DNA of 34,003 nt. Origin: an uncultured Veillonellaceae bacterium. Its GTDB lineage: Bacteria; Bacillota; Negativicutes; Selenomonadales; Selenomonadaceae. The stretch is from assembly GCA_900315615.1 (NCBI GenBank), contig OMZT01000019.1:1-34003 (forward strand). Direction: 5' to 3'. Shown one piece after another: positions 19,056-27,206 of the stretch. Numbering within the stretch: position 1 is the first letter of the stretch; the number at the start of each line of letters is the position of its first letter. The translations under genes and the position numbers were made by a program. A model generated the notes under the pieces. That model did not search any database and was not told the origin of the DNA. It worked only from the letters and a program-made list of their open reading frames with translations.

Positions 19056-19916
19056 TTATTTACTTGTACATGCGAGCTCAGCCGCTTTTATCGTATTATG
19101 CATCAAGGTCGCAATAGTCAGCAGTCCAACTCCACCTGGAACGGGTGTAATTGCAGAGGCAATCTTACTTACTTCTTCAAAATCAACATCGCCGACTAAT
19201 TTTTTGGGAGCAATACGATTTATACCGACATCAATCACGACCGCCCCCGGCTTTACCATATCAGCAGTGATGGCCTTGGGCTTTCCTATAGCCGCCACAA
19301 GGATATCGGCCTCTTTTGTTATCTCTGATATGTTCTTGGTATGGGAATGACATACAGTGACTGTTGCATTATGACGCATCAGCAAGCTAGCCATCGGTTT
19401 ACCGACAATATTGCTGCGGCCTATGACGACAGCTCTTTTCCCGTCCGGATCTATACCAGCCATTTCAAGCATTTTCATACATCCGAGAGGGGTACATGGA
19501 ACCATACCATCCTCACCATTGACAAGGCGACCAGTATTTATCGGGTGGAATCCATCCACATCTTTCTTAGGATCTATGCGTTCTGTGACCTCTGCTTCTA
19601 TTCCTTTCAGTTTGTTCGGTAGTGGAAGCTGTACTAATATGCCATGAACGTCAGGATTGTCATTAAGTGCATCTATCTTCGCCAGAAGTTCTTCACGTGT
19701 TGTAGTTTCTGGAAGTTCGACTGCAATAGAGTTGATGCCTAGTTCGGCACAGGCACGATGCTTATTCCGTACATAGACTTCGGAAGCCGGATCGTTTCCG
19801 ACTATTACCACAGCAAGTCCAGGCGTAACATTATATTTATCCTTCAATATTCCTGCGCGTTTTTTTGCATTAGCCTTTATCTTAGCGGCAAACTCTTTCC
19901 CATATAATATCTTCAA
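19056..19916 (-). CDS. folD: Methylene-THF dehydrogenase/cyclohydrolase
   Basis: FolD interconverts 5,10-methylene-THF, 5,10-methenyl-THF and 10-formyl-THF. The 286-residue protein shows Y48 and K52 in 'YVRNKHRACAELGI', Q96 in 'GILVQLPLP', 'DVDGFHPINTGRL' (119-131) and the dinucleotide-binding 'VVIGRSNIVGKPMASLL'; the ending 'ITPVPGGVGLLTIATLMHNT' is the second family signature. The frame reaches a GTG at 19949, but GGAGGTG seven bases before the TTG at 19914-19916 gives 'MKILYGKEFA', the normal N-terminus. It begins 29 bases after an unrecognised gene and is the last gene of the long cobalamin operon, an unusual place for it. Confidence 0.95.
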   Translation of the reverse strand: MKILYGKEFAAKIKANAKKRAGILKDKYNVTPGLAVVIVGNDPASEVYVRNKHRACAELGINSIAVELPETTTREELLAKIDALNDNPDVHGILVQLPLPNKLKGIEAEVTERIDPKKDVDGFHPINTGRLVNGEDGMVPCTPLGCMKMLEMAGIDPDGKRAVVIGRSNIVGKPMASLLMRHNATVTVCHSHTKNISEITKEADILVAAIGKPKAITADMVKPGAVVIDVGINRIAPKKLVGDVDFEEVSKIASAITPVPGGVGLLTIATLMHNTIKAAELACTSK

Positions 19917-19945
19917 ATCGCGGCACCTCCATATAGACGTGTTTT

Positions 19946-20626
19946 TCACATAGTGGCTCGTTTGCGTATTTCCTGCAATCGATGAACTAAATGTTCATCC
20001 AATCGACCTTCAAGCTCAGAAAGCGTATTGGAATCAAAATCATATGTCATATCTGGTATATTACGTATACGTGCTTCACCATAAAATTCATCACGTAATA
20101 CGTTATAGTATATGATGAAATTGCTCTCTATGACAAAATCGCAATAATCAAAGACGATATAGGATCCATTCGTCATATGAAACGGTTCCGAAGGGTGTAT
20201 GAACAAGCTGAAACCTTCTAATTTCTCAGGTAATCTCTTACCGTAATCCCAGTCAATGATATGCTTATCACGAAGCAGGATACTCACCTTATCCAGATTG
20301 AATGTACCGAAGTCCTTTACCATATCACTGAACTGTTTTTTTAGTAACGTTTCAAAAACCGAAAGGCTTGGTGCGATGAATTCTATGCGGCAGAATTCTG
20401 TCAGACCTATCTTTACACGGAGTTTATATTCATTAGTTTCTTCATGATAATAAGCAGTGGCACTTTTTCGAGCTTCCTTATTCGTATATGAAAAGAAATC
20501 GTATACATTTCCATCTATATTCCTTGATTTATCTAAAGTGAATCCATATAGGCTATCGGGAAGTTCATTAAGGTACTGCCAAGTATCTAATTCATTCGTA
20601 ACACGCTCAATATTTTCTTCTTTCAA
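19946..20626 (-). CDS. Unrecognised protein between cobC and folD
   Basis: A 226-residue protein I do not recognise. It is soluble, acidic to neutral, without signal peptide, membrane helix, cysteine pairs or nucleotide-binding motif. It is rich in aromatic residues; the pattern of short beta-like strands in the middle ('NEYKLRVKIG', 'FCRIEFIA', 'GSYIVFDYCDFVIESNFIIYYNVLRDEFYGEARIRN') suggests a mixed alpha/beta or beta-sandwich fold, and the C-terminus (about 200-224) is helical. The frame is well supported: TTG start with GAGG seven bases upstream, beginning nine bases after cobC ends. Position in the operon would fit a corrinoid- or folate-related accessory role, but that is only context. 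Confidence 0.75.
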   Translation of the reverse strand: MKEENIERVTNELDTWQYLNELPDSLYGFTLDKSRNIDGNVYDFFSYTNKEARKSATAYYHEETNEYKLRVKIGLTEFCRIEFIAPSLSVFETLLKKQFSDMVKDFGTFNLDKVSILLRDKHIIDWDYGKRLPEKLEGFSLFIHPSEPFHMTNGSYIVFDYCDFVIESNFIIYYNVLRDEFYGEARIRNIPDMTYDFDSNTLSELEGRLDEHLVHRLQEIRKRATM

Positions 20627-20635
20627 TATATCGCC

Positions 20636-21265
20636 TCAGATTTTACTGATGGGACGCTCATTGCCAAGGTGTGCTGTACTATTGAGCAGGCTTACGATAG
20701 TGCCATCATCGTCATATGATACTATGCTTACGGCTGTATTATCTTGGCGCATAGACCAGATGTACTTTATCGGTATATGAAGTGCCGCTGCAAGTATGGT
20801 TCGTAATACCGCTCCATGTGCAAAGACAGCAATGACGGAGCTAGGGTTGTTAGCGACGATTTCGGCCAAGCGATGCGTGGCACGAGCCTGCACGTCTTGA
20901 AAGCTTTCTCCTTTAGGAATATCCAGTTCGTCTGGATGCTTGAAGAAAAGCTGTATCGCATCAGGCCAATGTCTGGAGATTTCCTCATAAGTCATGCCTT
21001 CCCAAACGCCAAAATGTATTTCACGGAAAGCCGGCTCGGGATTTGCGACCAGTCCGAACCTCTTCCCGACAATATTTGCTGTTTCCATGGCGCGTGATAA
21101 ATCTGATGAATATATTGCATCCAACTTTTCTGATGGAAAATTCTTTGCAAGAAGCTCGGCCTGATGCCTTCCCAGGTCAGTGAGTTCTATGTCAGACTGT
21201 CCTTGATATTTTCCTGCCAAATTCCATTTCGTTTGTCCATGCCTGACAAAAATCACCTTAGTCAT
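20636..21265 (-). CDS. cobC: Histidine phosphatase, probable alpha-ribazole phosphatase
   Basis: A 209-residue member of the histidine phosphatase (phosphoglycerate mutase-like) superfamily. The phosphohistidine motif is 'RHGQTKWN' (H9), with partner residues in 'SRAMETA' and 'FREIHFGVWEG' and the second histidine in 'VFAHGAVLR'. By sequence alone it could be any small phosphatase. Its start overlaps the cobD stop by four bases (ATGA) inside the cobalamin operon, which supports CobC, the phosphatase that removes the 5'-phosphate of alpha-ribazole or of adenosylcobalamin 5'-phosphate during nucleotide loop assembly. ATG with AGAGG seven bases upstream. Confidence 0.83.
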   Translation of the reverse strand: MTKVIFVRHGQTKWNLAGKYQGQSDIELTDLGRHQAELLAKNFPSEKLDAIYSSDLSRAMETANIVGKRFGLVANPEPAFREIHFGVWEGMTYEEISRHWPDAIQLFFKHPDELDIPKGESFQDVQARATHRLAEIVANNPSSVIAVFAHGAVLRTILAAALHIPIKYIWSMRQDNTAVSIVSYDDDGTIVSLLNSTAHLGNERPISKI

Positions 21266-22335
21266 GCGAGAACCTCTTTCATAGCCGCTATAAGCTTCAA
21301 ATTGTCAGTGCGGCGTTTTACGGCAACGCGTATATGCCAACGGTCAAGTCCTGGGAAGTTGCTGCAGTCACGGACAAGTATACCATACGATTTCATGGCA
21401 TTTGCAAAGCTCTCTGCCGGCATATCAGTGTCATGTAAATCGATCAGTATGAAATTCACTGTTGGAACCATTACCCTGATATTATCTATACTAGACAGCT
21501 CACGATACAGGAAAGCGCCTTCACGTGCTATTAGCTCCTTTGAACTCGTCTGATATTCTTTGTCCGCAAGAGCCGCAGCGCCGGCCACCTGAGCTAGAAG
21601 GTTGACATTCCATGGATCCTTTCCAAAGCACATTTCATCAGCCAAAGCTGTCGGCATGACTGCGAAACCGAGCCTTAGCCCTGGTATCGCATAAAATTTC
21701 GTAAGTGACTGGATAACAATCAAATGAGAATGTTCAGCTACCATGTCTTTAACTGTATATAAGCTTGCATCTTCACGGAAATCAAGGAACGATTCATCGA
21801 TAAGAAGCCATGTACCACGTTCCTCTGCTATATCTATCAATGGGTGAAGTTCCTCTGCTGTGTATATATTCCCAGTAGGATTATTAGGGTTTCCAAGAAC
21901 TAGGCAAGCTTCATCTTCCATGTCTTCTGCCAGATCCTTAAAGTCTATCTTAAATCCTTCTTCTGCATCAAGACCATAATATTCGATATCTGCACCACAT
22001 GCTCTTGCTGCACGTTCATATTCACTGAAGGATGGAGCTACGAGTAGGACGGAAGCTGGACGAACTACATGAAAAAAAAGGTAAAGCAATTCTGTAGCAC
22101 CATTACCTGGCACTATTTCTGCTTCCGGGATATCATATTCTAATGCAATCGCTTTTTTCAGCTTCCTAGCATTTGGATCTGGATAATTCTCAAGATCTGG
22201 AATATGTTGCTCTATTGCATCAAGTACGCTTTCTGGTATTCCTGACGGGCATATATTAGCACTAAAATCGAGCCATCGTTCGCCATCCGGGGCATCTTCG
22301 TCATATACGTTGCCACCATGTTCATATGTGTGCAT
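21262..22335 (-). CDS. cobD: L-threonine-O-3-phosphate decarboxylase
   Basis: A PLP-dependent aminotransferase-fold enzyme (357 residues) that decarboxylates L-threonine phosphate to (R)-1-amino-2-propanol phosphate, the arm linking the corrin ring to the nucleotide loop. Seen: 'GNGATELL' (78-85), 'GNPNNPTG' (148-155), 'LLIDESFLDF' (D180), and the PLP lysine K213 in 'SLTKFYAIPGLRLGF'. It resembles histidinol-phosphate aminotransferase, but the pduX gene immediately upstream, which makes its substrate, and the cob context settle the call. ATG with GGGAGG 14 bases upstream, slightly long. A 133-base gap separates it from pduX, the largest gap in the operon. Confidence 0.93.
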   Translation of the reverse strand: MHTYEHGGNVYDEDAPDGERWLDFSANICPSGIPESVLDAIEQHIPDLENYPDPNARKLKKAIALEYDIPEAEIVPGNGATELLYLFFHVVRPASVLLVAPSFSEYERAARACGADIEYYGLDAEEGFKIDFKDLAEDMEDEACLVLGNPNNPTGNIYTAEELHPLIDIAEERGTWLLIDESFLDFREDASLYTVKDMVAEHSHLIVIQSLTKFYAIPGLRLGFAVMPTALADEMCFGKDPWNVNLLAQVAGAAALADKEYQTSSKELIAREGAFLYRELSSIDNIRVMVPTVNFILIDLHDTDMPAESFANAMKSYGILVRDCSNFPGLDRWHIRVAVKRRTDNLKLIAAMKEVLA

Positions 22336-22468
22336 AAATATCTATTCATCCTCCCTAAAAATGTTATGAAATCCTACCGATGCATCTATATATTCAACAT
22401 TTCAGTTCGTTTTTCCTCTTTCATATACAATAATGGTATATCGAGAAAAACAGGTCTTATATATGAAA

Positions 22469-23323
22469 TCAGTTGATATCTACTCCGCCAGATATAAGAT
22501 CTACCGTGCGAAGATATGTTAAACTACTGAATTTATCCAAAAGAGTGCGTATGCAATGAGCTCTTTTGCTCTCCGTGGTATGAACATCAAACCAGATACC
22601 TATGACAGTACCACTGTGAGCTACATTCAGTCCAGCAGCTCCGTTAGATAAGGAGCATTCTAATATGTCCGGTAATGAATGCTTTGGAAGGACGGTTTGA
22701 TGTGATAGTGCCGATATGCTGGCTGCATGTGCCATATTGTCTATTGAAAGGCTGTCATTGAGGAAAGAGGCTGCTCTTGCTGCCTCATGCTCCTGCACAT
22801 GATATAGAGACAACAGGTCTGCACGATTGTGAAAGCTGATAGTATCAACAATTCCTCCTGTATCTAGCACTGCAATTCTTATATTGGGCACATCAGACCA
22901 TGATTTTAAGACTTTACCGGTTAGCGGCTCCATCTTTACTATACCTGAAAAAAACGTTCCATCGGTTGGTTCAATCGATGCAGCAAGTTTTGCAACCGTA
23001 TCAGCTGAAAATGGACGATTCATTGCAGTCGAAACTGCATAGAGTACAGAGGCGATGTCAGCAGTAGACGATGCCATTCCCTTCCCATGTGGAAGCTCTG
23101 TCGTAAGCCTAATGCCATATGGGAATTCTGAAATCCCTAATTTATGGCATGCGGCATCGAGAGCTCTCATGGATTTTTCTCCCAATCCAATTCTCTCCCC
23201 GGACACACGTGTGACCCTTACCTCTGTGTAACAGTTTATCGGGCATGTTATGAGGAATGGGCGGCCGCTTTCAGTTCCCTGTACTATCTCGCCGCATGAT
23301 CCTGGAACTTTCACTTTAATCAT
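22469..23323 (-). CDS. pduX: L-threonine kinase, PduX type
   Basis: A 284-residue GHMP-family kinase. The N-terminus 'VPGSCGEIVQG' and the ATP-binding glycine loop 'LPHGKGMASSTADI' (77-90) are typical of PduX, which phosphorylates L-threonine to L-threonine O-3-phosphate for CobD. Homoserine kinase shares the fold, but the N-terminal PGSCGE motif and placement just before cobD favour PduX. The ATG is preceded by a weak AGCAGG. The 133 bases between this gene and cobD are AT-rich; I found no convincing promoter or terminator in them, so the operon probably continues through. Confidence 0.9.
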   Translation of the reverse strand: MIKVKVPGSCGEIVQGTESGRPFLITCPINCYTEVRVTRVSGERIGLGEKSMRALDAACHKLGISEFPYGIRLTTELPHGKGMASSTADIASVLYAVSTAMNRPFSADTVAKLAASIEPTDGTFFSGIVKMEPLTGKVLKSWSDVPNIRIAVLDTGGIVDTISFHNRADLLSLYHVQEHEAARAASFLNDSLSIDNMAHAASISALSHQTVLPKHSLPDILECSLSNGAAGLNVAHSGTVIGIWFDVHTTESKRAHCIRTLLDKFSSLTYLRTVDLISGGVDIN

Positions 23324-23358
23324 AAAAACCTGCTTTCTGGTATAGTAACATTCAGTGT

Positions 23359-24132
23359 CTACGTTAGTGGAATTCTGTATGCGAAAAAAAAGAGATATAT
23401 GATAAGAACGACTGTTTCAGATATGACCGTTACTGCACCGTATATATCACCTGTAACACCACCAAGCATTTTAGTGGCATAATCAAGAAAGCGAAATGCT
23501 ATGACGGAGGTGACTATAAGAGCTACATAAGCCCCCATACCTGCGGGAATCAACAAGATCAATGTTGTTATTACAGCTAGTATCAATTTTTTTCTATCAG
23601 CATATTTCGCAAAGGCCAGTCCTATTCCGTTGGGGCGGGCATATTTAAAGCACGATACGGCAACAGTCATCATCAGCCTTCCGATTATCGGCGATGCATA
23701 AACTGCGGGAATGATATATACTCCAGGCATGTCGACTATAGCAGACCACATAATTAATACTATACATACGAAGCCAGCTACACCCATAGATCCTGAACAG
23801 CTGTCCTTCATAATCTCCAGCATGCGTTCTCGGCTTCTGCCGGATAGCAAACCATCTAATGTGTCCATGAATCCATCGCAATGGATTCCTCCCGTCATCC
23901 AGAACGCAATAGCAATAAGTGCGGCTGCTCCAAAATGTGCAGGTACTATAAGTCCGAAACGTGTTGATATATCATATATGATATATGCCGCACATGCATA
24001 TATCAATCCGAGTACTGCTCCGATAAGTGGGAAAAATTTCACGCTGCTGCCAAAGTCTTTTTCACTCCACTCAGTTTGGCTTACAAAATGCAGGCGAGTC
24101 AGAAACTGCAGTCCGATAAAAAAAGAACGCAA
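23359..24132 (-). CDS. cobS: Adenosylcobinamide-GDP ribazoletransferase
   Basis: An integral membrane enzyme (257 residues, about six or seven hydrophobic segments) that joins alpha-ribazole (or its phosphate) to adenosylcobinamide-GDP. The N-terminal 'GLQFLTRL' and the acidic active-site motif 'GGIHCDGFMDTLDGLLSGRSRERMLEIMKD', with D86, D90 and D93, are characteristic. The start is TTG, ten bases after AAGGG. It begins 22 bases after cbiB and ends 35 bases before pduX. Confidence 0.95.
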   Translation of the reverse strand: MRSFFIGLQFLTRLHFVSQTEWSEKDFGSSVKFFPLIGAVLGLIYACAAYIIYDISTRFGLIVPAHFGAAALIAIAFWMTGGIHCDGFMDTLDGLLSGRSRERMLEIMKDSCSGSMGVAGFVCIVLIMWSAIVDMPGVYIIPAVYASPIIGRLMMTVAVSCFKYARPNGIGLAFAKYADRKKLILAVITTLILLIPAGMGAYVALIVTSVIAFRFLDYATKMLGGVTGDIYGAVTVISETVVLIIYLFFFAYRIPLT

Positions 24133-24154
24133 GTATCATCATCCCTTTCGTTAT

Positions 24155-25102
24155 TTATATTTTCACGACATGTTCTAATATGAGAAGAGTGGCAATGAAC
24201 AACATCGTAGCCGTATACATCAGTCTTATTACAGATGTAATGTGACGTGATGATATCTGCTCATCGGGATCTCCCATGTATTCACGAAAAGTTAATTTCC
24301 CAAAATATGAGTTATAGCCGCCTAAGCGTATATGAAGAGCTCCGGCAGCAGGTGCTTCTGCATATCCACCGTTAGGGCTTGGATGTTTTGACGCATCACG
24401 TTTCATTATACGCAGTGCATTTTTTCCGTCTAGATGTATGAAGTAAGCAGAAATAACAAAGAGGAGACCTGTTATACGCGCCGGAATGTAATTCAATACA
24501 TCGTCGATATGTGCTGGTATCCTGCCAAAATATAAATACTTAGCATTTTTATATCCGAGCATTGAATCCATAGTATTGGCGGCACGATATAGTGCAGCTA
24601 GTGGAAGACCACCTATCGCAAAGAAGAACAGAGGCGATATGATTCCATCAGTTGTATTTTCCGCTATGGTTTCTATTGTGGCACGCGAGGTCTCGCTTTC
24701 AGATAATTCATCCGTGTCGCGTCCGACAATCCATCCGGTCTTCCTACGTGCCTCGACTATATCCCCAGAGAACAATAATCCCGCAATTTCATTTCCTGCT
24801 GCCGCAAGACTACGCGGAGAAATCATGAAGCTCAGGAAGAAAGCATCAACACATATCGATAACCATTTATTTCCTGCCAATGCAGCCAATCTGTCTATTC
24901 CCATAGCAACATCATATGTAACAAGAAGAACGAGGACAGCTAATATCCCGCCCATAATCAGCTTCTTCTTATCGTCATCATCCTCACGGTAAAAAAGTGA
25001 TTCAAAGAAGGAAATCATCTTTCCTATAAGCACAACAGGGTGATATTGAGATCTAGGATCGCCAATTATCGTATCAAGTATAACTGACAGCAGTTCGGTC
25101 AC
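24155..25102 (-). CDS. cbiB: Adenosylcobinamide-phosphate synthase
   Basis: A membrane protein of 315 residues that attaches aminopropanol or its phosphate to adenosylcobyric acid. The N-terminus after the start, 'LLSVILDTIIGDPRSQYHPVVLIGKMI', carries the LDxxxGDPxxxxHPV signature. 'AENTTDGIISPLFFFAIGG', 'YRAANTMDSMLGYKN' and 'NGGYAEAPAAGALHIRLGG' follow. The frame is open to an ATG at 25156, but that part overlaps cbiP. A GTG at 25100-25102 overlaps the cbiP TGA as GTGA, the same coupling seen elsewhere in this operon, and gives the family length, so I use it. Confidence 0.94.
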   Translation of the reverse strand: MTELLSVILDTIIGDPRSQYHPVVLIGKMISFFESLFYREDDDDKKKLIMGGILAVLVLLVTYDVAMGIDRLAALAGNKWLSICVDAFFLSFMISPRSLAAAGNEIAGLLFSGDIVEARRKTGWIVGRDTDELSESETSRATIETIAENTTDGIISPLFFFAIGGLPLAALYRAANTMDSMLGYKNAKYLYFGRIPAHIDDVLNYIPARITGLLFVISAYFIHLDGKNALRIMKRDASKHPSPNGGYAEAPAAGALHIRLGGYNSYFGKLTFREYMGDPDEQISSRHITSVIRLMYTATMLFIATLLILEHVVKI

Positions 25103-26631
25103 AGATGAGCCCCCATTCGCATTATATCTTTTATCTTCTTGATATTCAGATGGCATCGCGCAGTATCTGCAAGCCTGTCAAAAGCGAGTTGTTTTTCGGT
25201 ATACGTATTTTTGGTTACAGGAAGAGATTTGAGACCTTTGCGCCTACGTATAGCATTGAGTATGCTACGACGGAATATATCATGATCGAATAGCCCATGA
25301 AGATATGTTCCAAAGACAAGCCCATCCTGAGAGGCAGCTCCCTCAGATTCGGCATGTGTATTGCCACTGAGCTCTTTTAGCCTGAACGGATGTATGATAT
25401 TTGGAGAGAAATCAGTTCGTCCCATATGAATCTCATATCCTTTTATGCCTTCGGCATGGATGTCGCAACCAAGGAAATGTAGATTCACGCAATCAGATTT
25501 TGCCTGTGATGTAACCTTATCCTCTACGAACGAAGTTGTCATATCAAGTAAGCCAAAGCCTTCCGTCCCATCGAAATCAGACTCAGTATGCATTGGGTCA
25601 AGAATCTTTCGCCCGAGCATTTGGTATCCTCCACATATGCCTATTATAGGTGTACCTTCTTCGTGTAATCCCTTTATGGCAGATTCCAGACCAGATTCCC
25701 TCAGGTAAATCATATCCTCTGTAGTGTTCTTACTGCCGGCAAGTATTATGAGATCTGGCTTTCCTAATGATTCCACATCACGGACGTAGTAAAGTCCTGT
25801 ATCGCTTTCATCTGAAAATGCATCAAAATCTGTGAAGTTAGATATCTTAGGCGTCTCTATAATGGCAATCTGAATTTCGCTGTCATCAGGCGAAGTACGT
25901 TTTCTATCCAAGGCAACAGAATCTTCGTCTTCTATCCCAAGATTTTCTAGATATGGCATGATACCGAGTACCGGCTTGCCCGTCTTATTTTCCAAGAAGT
26001 CAACGGCTGGCGTAAAGAGACTTTCATCGCCTCGAAATTTATTTATGATGATGCCCTTTACGAGGTCACGTTCATCTTCTTCCAGTAATTCCAAAGTGCC
26101 GACTATCGCTGCGAGTGCTCCACCACGGTCTATATCTGCAACGAGCAATACCGGAGCTTTAAGGTATTTTGCAATCCGCATGTTCACAATATCGTTGTCT
26201 TTAAGATTGACCTCTGCTGGGCTGCCGGCGCCCTCTATTACCAAAGCATCATATTCTGAAATGAGTTTTTTCAGTGCTTTTGTTACTGTATCGAACGCCT
26301 TTAACGAATAACCCTTATGATATTCGCGTGCCGACATATTACCTACAGGTTTTCCCATGAGGATGACTTGCGAACATGAATTACCCGTTGGTTTGAGCAA
26401 TACTGGATTCATTTCGACGGCAGGTTCTATACCAGCTGCTTCAGCTTGTACGACCTGGGCCCTGCCCATTTCTTTACCGTCTTTTGTGACATAGGAGTTA
26501 AGTGCCATATTTTGAGCTTTAAATGGTGCTGTATTTATACCATCCTGATGTAGTATACGGCAGAGCGCCGCAGCAATAATACTTTTGCCGACATCGGAAC
26601 TCGTTCCCATCATCATTATATACTCTGCCAT
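25099..26631 (-). CDS. cbiP: Adenosylcobyric acid synthase (glutamine-hydrolysing)
   Basis: Also called CobQ. It amidates the b, d, e and g carboxyl groups of adenosylcobyrinic acid a,c-diamide with glutamine and ATP. The 510-residue protein has an N-terminal dethiobiotin synthetase-like ATPase ('GTSSDVGKSIIAAALCR' 9-25, 'APFKAQNMALNSYVT', 'VIEGAGSPAEVNL') and a C-terminal class I-like glutaminase domain with nucleophile C333 in 'IIGICGGYQMLG' and a downstream 'TYLHGLFDH' histidine. ATG with AAGGAG nine bases upstream. It overlaps the end of cobU by 16 bases. Confidence 0.97.
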   Translation of the reverse strand: MAEYIMMMGTSSDVGKSIIAAALCRILHQDGINTAPFKAQNMALNSYVTKDGKEMGRAQVVQAEAAGIEPAVEMNPVLLKPTGNSCSQVILMGKPVGNMSAREYHKGYSLKAFDTVTKALKKLISEYDALVIEGAGSPAEVNLKDNDIVNMRIAKYLKAPVLLVADIDRGGALAAIVGTLELLEEDERDLVKGIIINKFRGDESLFTPAVDFLENKTGKPVLGIMPYLENLGIEDEDSVALDRKRTSPDDSEIQIAIIETPKISNFTDFDAFSDESDTGLYYVRDVESLGKPDLIILAGSKNTTEDMIYLRESGLESAIKGLHEEGTPIIGICGGYQMLGRKILDPMHTESDFDGTEGFGLLDMTTSFVEDKVTSQAKSDCVNLHFLGCDIHAEGIKGYEIHMGRTDFSPNIIHPFRLKELSGNTHAESEGAASQDGLVFGTYLHGLFDHDIFRRSILNAIRRRKGLKSLPVTKNTYTEKQLAFDRLADTARCHLNIKKIKDIMRMGAHL

Positions 26632-27206
26632 AATTCAGTACTCCTTTTGGAAATCTCTTTTATATTGATTGGCAGACCACATGCAACAAGCCATACTTCA
26701 TCTGCTTTTTTTGCTACGTATTGATTGGCTATTCCAGCAACATCTCTATACTCACGAGAAAGGTGATTTGCAGGTACTATACCAGCACCTACCTCATTGG
26801 TGACAAATATGGATATGCCGTCTGTATTTTTTGCAGCGTCCATTAGGAGTCCTATCTTCTCCATTACGGTTCTATAATTCAGGTCCGAATCGGTTATATC
26901 TCCTATATCACATAACATGTTGCTGACATATATCGTTAGGCAATCGAAGAGAACAATATTGTGTTCTTTTTTTGCACGGTCAAGGACTTTGTCGGCATCT
27001 TTAGGAGCTTCGAATGTTGTCCATGAAGATGGGCGGCGCTTCCTATGCAACTTCACGCGAAATGCCATCTCATCATCATAGACTTCAGCAGTAGCTATAT
27101 ATGCTACTGAACCACCATGCTTTTCGCTATACCTTTTCGCATATTCTTCAGCAAATCTGCTTTTACCACTTCTAGCTCCGCCTGTAATAAGAATTATACG
27201 TCCCAC
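26616..27206 (-). CDS. cobU: Adenosylcobinamide kinase/GTP:adenosylcobinamide-phosphate guanylyltransferase
   Basis: The 196-residue bifunctional enzyme activates adenosylcobinamide (phosphate) as the GDP derivative used by CobS. It has a P-loop 'GGARSGKS' (9-16), the probable guanylyl-accepting H54 in 'VKLHRKRRPSSW', 'VLFDCLTIYVSNML' and 'FVTNEVGAGIVP'. The start is GTG at 27204-27206, sharing one base with the cbiA stop (TAGTG) and placed nine bases after GGGAG. Confidence 0.96.
   Translation of the reverse strand: MGRIILITGGARSGKSRFAEEYAKRYSEKHGGSVAYIATAEVYDDEMAFRVKLHRKRRPSSWTTFEAPKDADKVLDRAKKEHNIVLFDCLTIYVSNMLCDIGDITDSDLNYRTVMEKIGLLMDAAKNTDGISIFVTNEVGAGIVPANHLSREYRDVAGIANQYVAKKADEVWLVACGLPINIKEISKRSTELWQSI

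Noticed and set aside
22469-23323. Homoserine kinase
   Set aside because: Shares the GHMP fold, but the PGSCGE N-terminus and position before cobD fit L-threonine kinase PduX.
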